Below, piece after piece: positions 58,521 to 64,000 of a stretch of 64,000 nucleotides of DNA. Where the stretch lies: assembly GCA_036365455.1 (NCBI GenBank), contig JAWQUS010000007.1, positions 18,368,001-18,432,000 on the forward strand, read 5' to 3'. The DNA is from Macrosoma leucophasiata (taxonomy: Eukaryota > Arthropoda > Insecta > Lepidoptera > Hedylidae). A program made the position numbers and the translations under genes. Position 1 is the first letter of the stretch. Every line of letters begins with the position of its first letter. The notes beneath the pieces are model-generated. The model saw nothing but the letters and a program-made list of their open reading frames with translations. It did not search any database and had not been told where the DNA came from.

Positions 58521-58812
58521 CGCCGTCTGGTGGTTTGGTGGTCAGCGTTAGATCTCTGAAACCTCGCCAGTTGACTGTGTACCGTCCGCTACGTCGCACC
58601 ATCATCGAGACCACGGAGTCGACCACACAACACAACACAGAACACGTTTCACTGACGAGTTGGCCGTGGCATTACCGCAGACGTTCGCAGTTCGCAGTGG
58701 AGGTGCGCGGAGCCGTGCGTGACGCAGACCATCGTCAGCTGAGCGAGCACTACACGTCACGGCGCCGCCCGCCCTCGCGCCTGCGCAGAAGCGGACGCTT
58801 CATCCGACATAG
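58521..58812 (-). promoter_or_regulatory. Candidate noncoding first exon and promoter of vari
   Basis: A CpG-rich island in AT-rich DNA. On the minus strand it ends in AGACGGCG/GTAAGC (donor at 58520-58519), a good 5' splice site. The vari start exon has a matching acceptor just upstream of its ATG (CTCTAG, ends 54945), so a noncoding exon here could splice to it across about 3.6 kb. The right-hand limit is approximate. A gene on the plus strand is not supported. Confidence 0.45.
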
Positions 58813-59817
58813 TCTATAGACCTGCGAACCATTATTTTTATCGATATCCTCACTCGAAAATATCCGTAGCCGTTATGGCGGCATTTCCGAGAAAATAGGT
58901 TAGTTCCAATAATATCTGTGGCACTATATACACGATCGTAAAACATAACGAATTCATTCATTCAGCTTTTGCTTGAGAATTTATTGCGAACACTTGTTTG
59001 ACTTTCGAATCGAACTTTTATTGGCTGTAAACTTTTAATGTAGGTTTCAGTCTGTGAATGTTAATGAGTTTTAGAAATATATAAACTGAATACAAAACTG
59101 TCCTTAAAAACTAGACGGTATTTTTTTTAATTTCGATAAATTGGACTGTACATTGAAATCCCTAGGCAGAGCCATTTGTACGTCCGCGTCTCTAAACGAC
59201 GACCCCATTACGTTATTTATTTCGCAACTAGCCCATTTCACTCCCCCATCCGTTCAAATATTTCCTCAATCCTTTCGCTTCATCCAGCAATTATGTCAAA
59301 GTGGCTAAAATGTATCGTCGATCTGAAGGCCTTATTGACGCGATCGTGTGTGTATCGCGTTATTAGACTAAACGAAAATACCAATGTAATGGAAGAATTT
59401 AAATACTGTTTTAATTTCAATACAATCCGTGATAAATATGGTTTTATTTCAACAAAAGTAACAATAATATAACATGAGTTTTATATATGTTTATGATTAT
59501 ATCTTTAACTGGAATAGAATAAAACGAAGGCAATTTTTTTATTAGGTAATGCATGGCAAAATTGCAATGATTTAGACTACGCTATTTTGTATACAAAAAT
59601 TCCAAATATGAATTTATTACTATAAAATGAGGGATGAAGAGAAAATAAAACAAGTAGATTTCTTGATTTTAAAAATCTTTGCTTTGGGTGAAGACTGGGA
59701 ACACATTTTTAGTATATATGTAATTGAAGAATAGACTTGGGACGAAACTGTGAATTTCTACTTTTTGTGCCAATTATGATACCGTCATAGAGTTTTTCCA
59801 TCACAAGAAAATATTTT
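58813..59817. other. Region without a recognised gene
   Basis: AT-rich. A 98-codon frame at 59176-59472 shows no recognisable domain or splice context and is not called. No shared repeat was noticed. Confidence 0.35.
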
Positions 59818-60067
59818 GGAAGAAATGTTCAATATCACTATACAGTGGGTTCACGGGGTAATCACCCTAATGATATAAAACGAAATTAGCCAAATCGGTC
59901 TAGCCGTTCTCGAGTTTTAGCGAGACTAACGAACAGTAATTGATTTTTATATATACTAGATAAGTATATAGATAGTTAGTAGGGGCAAATTTCACAGAAA
60001 ACGGAATTAAAAAAAAAAATAAATAAATAAATAAAATAAAATACGCTTACACTCACAGTTCCACATT

Positions 60068-60517
60068 ATGTATTATATAAACCTGTGTCGAGTGTGTGTA
60101 ATTTTGATAAAAAACTCAATTAAATCCAGGGAACGTAAAGACATAGTTGAGTTATCGATTGAAAATATTGTAGAAGTTTCTTGTGTTGAGCTGGATAAGC
60201 ATATAATAGTGTGCGTTTATAGACCACCAAATTATCATAATTTGAATGTGTTTGAGTCCACTATGGAAGATTTGTTAAAAAAACTATGTTCAGGTAGAAA
60301 GTCTGTAATTGTATGTGGTGATTTTAACATTAATAGTTTAGAAAATAATTCAAACAGCAATAGATTACTGAATCTATTTAAATCATTCAACTTATGCAAT
60401 GTTTTTTTGGAACCCACCCGAGTGAGCCCAACACCGGCAACTTGTATAGATAATATCTTTTGTGAATGTAAATATATATCTACAAATATTGTTAACTATT
60501 TGCCATCTGATCATAGC
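60068..60517 (+). pseudogene. LINE endonuclease-domain fragment
   Basis: The open frame contains IIVCVYRPPNYHNLNVFEST, VIVCGDFNINSLE and ATCIDNIF, then LPSDHSGQL. These are the conserved blocks of the APE-type endonuclease (exonuclease-endonuclease-phosphatase fold) of non-LTR retrotransposons. The N-terminal catalytic Asn/Glu part is missing. The frame runs directly into the minisatellite at about 60518, at the SDHSGQL position just after the catalytic His motif. Confidence 0.75.
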
Positions 60518-60518
60518 G

Positions 60519-60781
60519 GCCAGTTGTCCCGACGCTCAGCGTCCCGACGTCGAGCGTCTCGACGCCCAGTGTTCCGACGCCCAGTCCCGCCGCCTATCGT
60601 CCCGACGTCGAGCGTCCTGACTCCCAGCGTCCCGACGCCCAGCGTCCCGACGTCGAGCGTCTAGACGCCCAGCGTCCTGACGCCCAACGTTCCGAAGCCC
60701 ATCGTCCCGACGCCCAGCGTCCCGACGCCCAGCGTCTCGACGCCCAGCGTCCCGACATCCAGCATCTCGACGCCCAGCGTG
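60519..60781 (-). repeat. 15-bp minisatellite, small array (reverse orientation)
   Basis: About 17 units of GGCGTCGGGACGCTG read on the minus strand, seen on the plus strand as CAGCGTCCCGACGCC. Many units carry C-to-T type variants. It begins inside the LINE endonuclease frame and is in the opposite orientation to the large array 800 bases away. Confidence 0.93.
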
Positions 60782-61162
60782 TTGTTTTTGTATGTTATAA
60801 TATAAACAAAAGCGGATTATGTAAGTTATTGCTAATAAGTTTTCATGTAGGTTATCAGTACAACTGTTCGTGCCAATATTACAAATAAGAAGTAATAGCA
60901 CCAAAAGAAAATGAAGCCTAAGTATAAATGGGATGTCTGTCTTGTGTCTAATAATGTCTGGCGAACACATTAAGTAGAGCAGACAAAACAACACTGTTAT
61001 TTTTCTTGCTATAAGAAAAATACAGATTCCAGTGTGAATTAAGAGCTCTTGTAGGTAAAGAGTGGCGTTCAACAAAGAACTCATACAATTACAATAAAAC
61101 GTACACCCATTTTGAAAACTTTTTGTTATAACATGTTTTCTTACTATTTTTTATTTTTTATT

Positions 61163-61360
61163 TGACGACCCGGTTAGTCCACCGGTGCGAAACAACCGTT
61201 TGATTCGCGGGTTCGATCTCCGCACCGGTACAAATATTCGTATGGCCTACAGATATTTGTTTCGGGTCTGGGTATTTGTGTATGTTTTGTGTACAACGGC
61301 ATCCTCGACACAGGTTTATATAATACATAATGTGGAGCTGTGATTGTAAGCGTATTTTAT
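61163..61360 (+). mobile_element. tRNA-derived SINE-like element
   Basis: Starts with a tRNA-like head: GACGACCCGGTTAGTCCACC, and a B box GGGTTCGATCTCC followed by GCACCGG that can pair with the beginning. The body includes TTTCGGGTCTGGGTATTTG and ends in a TATTTTATTTTATTT tail. It is unrelated in sequence to the SINE at 29850. Only one copy in the window. Confidence 0.55.
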
Positions 61361-61579
61361 TTTATTTACTTATAAAATTTTTTTAATTCCGTTTTCTGTG
61401 AAATTTGCCCCTAACTTATCTATATACATATCTAGTATATTACATATAAAAATCAATTGCTGTTCGTTAATCTCGCTAAAACTCGAGAACGGCTGGACAG
61501 ATTTGGCTAATTTTTGGTTTTATATGATTGGGGTGATTACCCGTGAACCCACTGTGGGTAGTGATGTTGAACATTTTGC

Positions 61580-63217
61580 TGAGACGCTCGACGTCGGTAC
61601 GCTTGGCGTCGGGACGGTCGACGTCGGGACGCTGGGCGTCGGGATGCTGGGCGTCGGGACGCTGGGCGTCGAGACGCTGGGCGTCGAGACGCTCGACGTC
61701 GCGACGCTGGGCGTCGGGATGTTGGGCGTCGGGACGCTGGGCGTCGGGACGCTGGGAGTAGGGACGATGGGCGTCGGGACGCATGGCGTCGGGACGCATG
61801 GCGTCGGGACGCATGGCGTCGGGACGCTGGGCGTCGGGACCCTGGACGTCGGGAACCTGGGCGTCGAGACGCTGGAAGTCGGGACACTCGGAGTCGGGAC
61901 GCTCGGCGTCGGGACGCTCGGCATCGGGACGTTCGGCGTCGGGACGCTCGGCGTCGGGACGCTCGGCGTCGGGACGCTCGGCGTCGGGACGCTCGGCGTC
62001 GGGACGCTCGGCGTCGGGACGCTCGGCGTCGGGACGCTCGGCGTCGGGACGCTCGGCGTCGGGACGCTCGGCGTCGGGACGCTCGGCGTCGGGACGCTGG
62101 GCGTCGGGACGCTGGGCGTCGGGATGCTGGGCGTCGGGACGCACGGCGTTGGGACGCACGGCGTCGGGACGCTGGGCGTCGGGACCCTGGGCGTCGGAGC
62201 CGTCGGGACGTTGGGCGTCGGGACACTGGGTGTCAGGACGCTCGGCGTTGGAACGCTTGGCGTCGGGACGCTGGGCGTCGGGACGCTGGGCGTCGGGACG
62301 CTGGGCGTCGGGAAGCTGGGCGTCGGGAAGCTGGGCGTCGGGACGCTGGGCGGCTGGACGCTGGGCGTCGGGACGCTGGGCGTCGAGACACTCGTCGTAG
62401 GGACGCTGGGCGTCGGGACGCTGGGCGTTGGGACGCTGGGCGTCGGGACGCTGGGCGTCGGGACGCTGGGCGTCGGGACGCTGGGCGTCGGGACTCTGGG
62501 CGTCGAGACGCTGGACGTCGGGACGCTCGGCGTCGGGACGCTCGGAGTCGGGGACGCTCGGCGACGGGACGCTGGGCGTCGGGACGCTTGGCGTCGGGAC
62601 GCTGGGCGTCGGGACGCTGGGCGTCGGGACGCTGGACGTCGGGACGCTCGGCGTCGGGACGCTCGGAGTCGGGGACGCTCGGCGTCGGGACGCTGGGCGC
62701 CGGGACGCTGGGCGTCGGTACGCTGGGCGTCGGGACGCTGGGCGTCGTGACGCTGGGCGTCGGGACGCTGGGCGTCGGGACGCTGGGCGTCGGGATGCTG
62801 GGCGTCGGGAAACTGGGCGTCGAGACGCTCGACGTCGCGACGCTGGGCGTCGGGATGTTGGGCGTCGGGACGCTGGGCGTCGGGACACTGGACGTCGGGA
62901 CGCTGGGCGTCGGGACGCTGGGCGTCGGGACGCTGGGCGTCGGGACGCTGGGCGTCGGGACGCTGGGCGTCGGGACGCTGGGCGTCGGGACGCTGGGCGT
63001 CGGGACGCTGGGCGTCGGGACGCTGGGCGTCGGGACATTGGGTGTCGGGACGCTCGGCGTCGGGACGCTGGGCGTCGGGACGCTGGGCGTCGGGATGCTG
63101 GGCGTTGGGAAACTGGGCGTCGAGACGCTTGGGACGCTGGGCGTCGGAACGCTGGGCGGCGGGATGCTGGGCGGCGGGACGCTTGGCAGCGCAACGATGG
63201 GCGCCGGGACGCCCTAA
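61580..63217 (+). repeat. 15-bp minisatellite, large array (about 109 units)
   Basis: Unit GGCGTCGGGACGCTG with variants (CTCGGCGTC, CTGGACGTC, GAGACG, GGGATGTTG). Length divided by 15 gives about 109 units. Each unit contains GCGTC-GG-GACGC, a 5-bp inverted repeat. A homogeneous block of the CTCGGCGTC type spans about 61897-62098. Two copies of a compound block with an extra G (GGAGTCGGGGACGCTCGGCG) lie near 62543 and 62665. Because 15 is a multiple of 3, all six frames stay open over long distances, so the long open frames here are not genes. Confidence 0.97.
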
Positions 63218-63218
63218 T

Positions 63219-63542
63219 CACACATTTTTCTAATCACATATTTGTGTTCGGTATCGTTTTTTTATATTTTTGAATTTACATATATACAGTTTTATAAGTA
63301 TATAGACTGGCTGACCCGGCAAATTTAATATTGCCTCAGAATGAAATAATGTGTCAAAGATTTGTATGGGAAATTATTTGTAGGGGAAAATGAAATTATG
63401 GTTTTTACTACTTCCCTCCAATTTCTTCTTACTTTTTTATCTTTTAAACCTTTCCTGGACTTCCAAAAATCATTCAAAACCAAAATTAGCCAAATCAGTC
63501 CAGCCGTTCTCGAGTTTTAGTGGGACTAACGAACAGCAATTG

Positions 63543-63573
<31 letters not shown>

Positions 63574-64000
63574 GATGTATAGATAAGATTATGGTTCCAT
63601 TTTATGAAAAGTGTAGAGACCTATCTACTATGTAACTTATGCTAATGATTATTTTATACGTTCTTTAGGCTATGGTTATAATCAACAGTAATCTATTTTT
63701 AACGTGATAACGTATAATGAATCGATGAACGCCAGCTACACGCACGAACAAGTGTCACGTTCCCCCGGAGCTGAGCATGCAAGTGAGAGCGCGGCAAAAA
63801 GCGATAGAGAGGCACATAACCTGCCCTCAGTGAAAACGTTCGGCTTGTGACACATGTTTTCTCTTAATCTTATGTTACCACGTAAAAATATCATCAAGAA
63901 TATCTTAGACTGCGTCATATATTTGTTTGTTCATTCACACAATGCTTTAATTCATTCACGTAAAAAAATGTTTACTTTGAGTTGATGTTCATGAAATGAG
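63219..64000. other. Right flank: retroelement-associated repeat, AT microsatellite, unassigned DNA
   Basis: 63300-63325 reads GACTGGCTGACCCGGCAAAT, a common insect repeat start. 63476-63540 holds TCCAGCCGTTCTCGAGTTTT and is followed by an AT dinucleotide run at about 63546-63574. The last 400 bases show no gene; short frames lack any support. Confidence 0.5.

Larger units (their letters stand above)
59818..61580. repeat. Inverted repeat, about 195-base arms (59818-60013 and 61385-61580)
   Basis: The left arm contains AAATGTTCAATATCAC, AGTGGGTTCACGGGGTAATC, TAGCCGTTCTCGAGTTTTAG and TGAATTTGCCCC-type blocks. The right arm is its diverged reverse complement, ending GATGTTGAACATTTTGC exactly where the large minisatellite begins. 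A third partial copy of the CAGCCGTTCTCGAGTTTTAG block is at 63476-63560. This block is a widespread insect retroelement-associated repeat. The loop contains a LINE fragment, a minisatellite and a SINE. Confidence 0.8.

Noticed and set aside
59176..59472. 98-codon open frame as a gene
   Set aside because: No domain, no splice context and AT-rich composition; indistinguishable from chance.
60519..63217. CRISPR-like array
   Set aside because: Units are directly adjacent with no unique spacers; it is a eukaryotic minisatellite.
61398..63273. Open frames of 450, 581, 281, 229 and 209 codons on both strands
   Set aside because: They come from a 15-bp tandem repeat that keeps every frame open; the peptides are mere five-residue repeats with no start context or splice support.

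Overview
The window looks like nuclear DNA of a moth or butterfly (Lepidoptera); the species cannot be told. The reasons are AT-rich intergenic DNA, short GT-AG introns, insect-type orthologues, two mariner elements and a very dense load of short repeats of lepidopteran type. Five protein-coding genes can be assembled exon by exon with reading phase kept at every junction. No bacterial, plasmid or viral gene was seen.

Layout. 1-6163: gene-free and repeat-rich, with an opened inverted repeat around a retroelement 3' end, a MITE family 'X' copy holding a hAT MITE, and a long AT-rich stretch. 6164-12332 (-): Asx, the PR-DUB cofactor of Polycomb biology, 7 coding exons. 12729-14021: decayed mariner (+). 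14587-19578 (+): Rm62/p68 DEAD-box RNA helicase, with a CpG-rich candidate poison exon in its large intron and a possible alternative C-terminus. 21262-22538: second decayed mariner (-), so Rm62 lies between inverted mariner copies. 22560-25041: repeats. 25452-33133 (+): TPGS2, a tubulin polyglutamylase complex subunit, 5 exons, whose first intron contains the intronless Dus3 gene (tRNA dihydrouridine-47 synthase) on the opposite strand (25566-27371). 35496-54938 (-): a p55-type MAGUK best matching varicose, 12 coding exons, with a candidate noncoding first exon near 58521-58812. Its introns hold tRNA-like repeats, three 5'-truncated LINE copies, a Tc1/mariner-like element that keeps only the DNA-binding half of its transposase, and a 2.4-kb hAT-like element. 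58813-64000: inverted repeats, a LINE endonuclease fragment and two oppositely oriented GC-rich 15-bp minisatellite arrays.

The genes do not form a pathway: they concern chromatin, RNA helicase activity, tRNA modification, tubulin modification and septate-junction scaffolding. Asx and Rm62 are head to head, TPGS2 and vari are tail to tail, and Dus3 is nested.

The clearest unexplained signals are (1) very long, nearly perfect palindromes with 0-7 nt loops, two of them at the end of MITE family X copies; (2) the Rm62 candidate cassette exon with an in-frame stop; (3) a cluster of GCGCATGCGC-like palindromes inside the hAT-like element; (4) tRNA-like units in an inverted cluster, plus one copy cut off in the anticodon loop and flanked by a target-site duplication; and (5) the hairpin-forming minisatellite. 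I found no convincing new multi-gene system.
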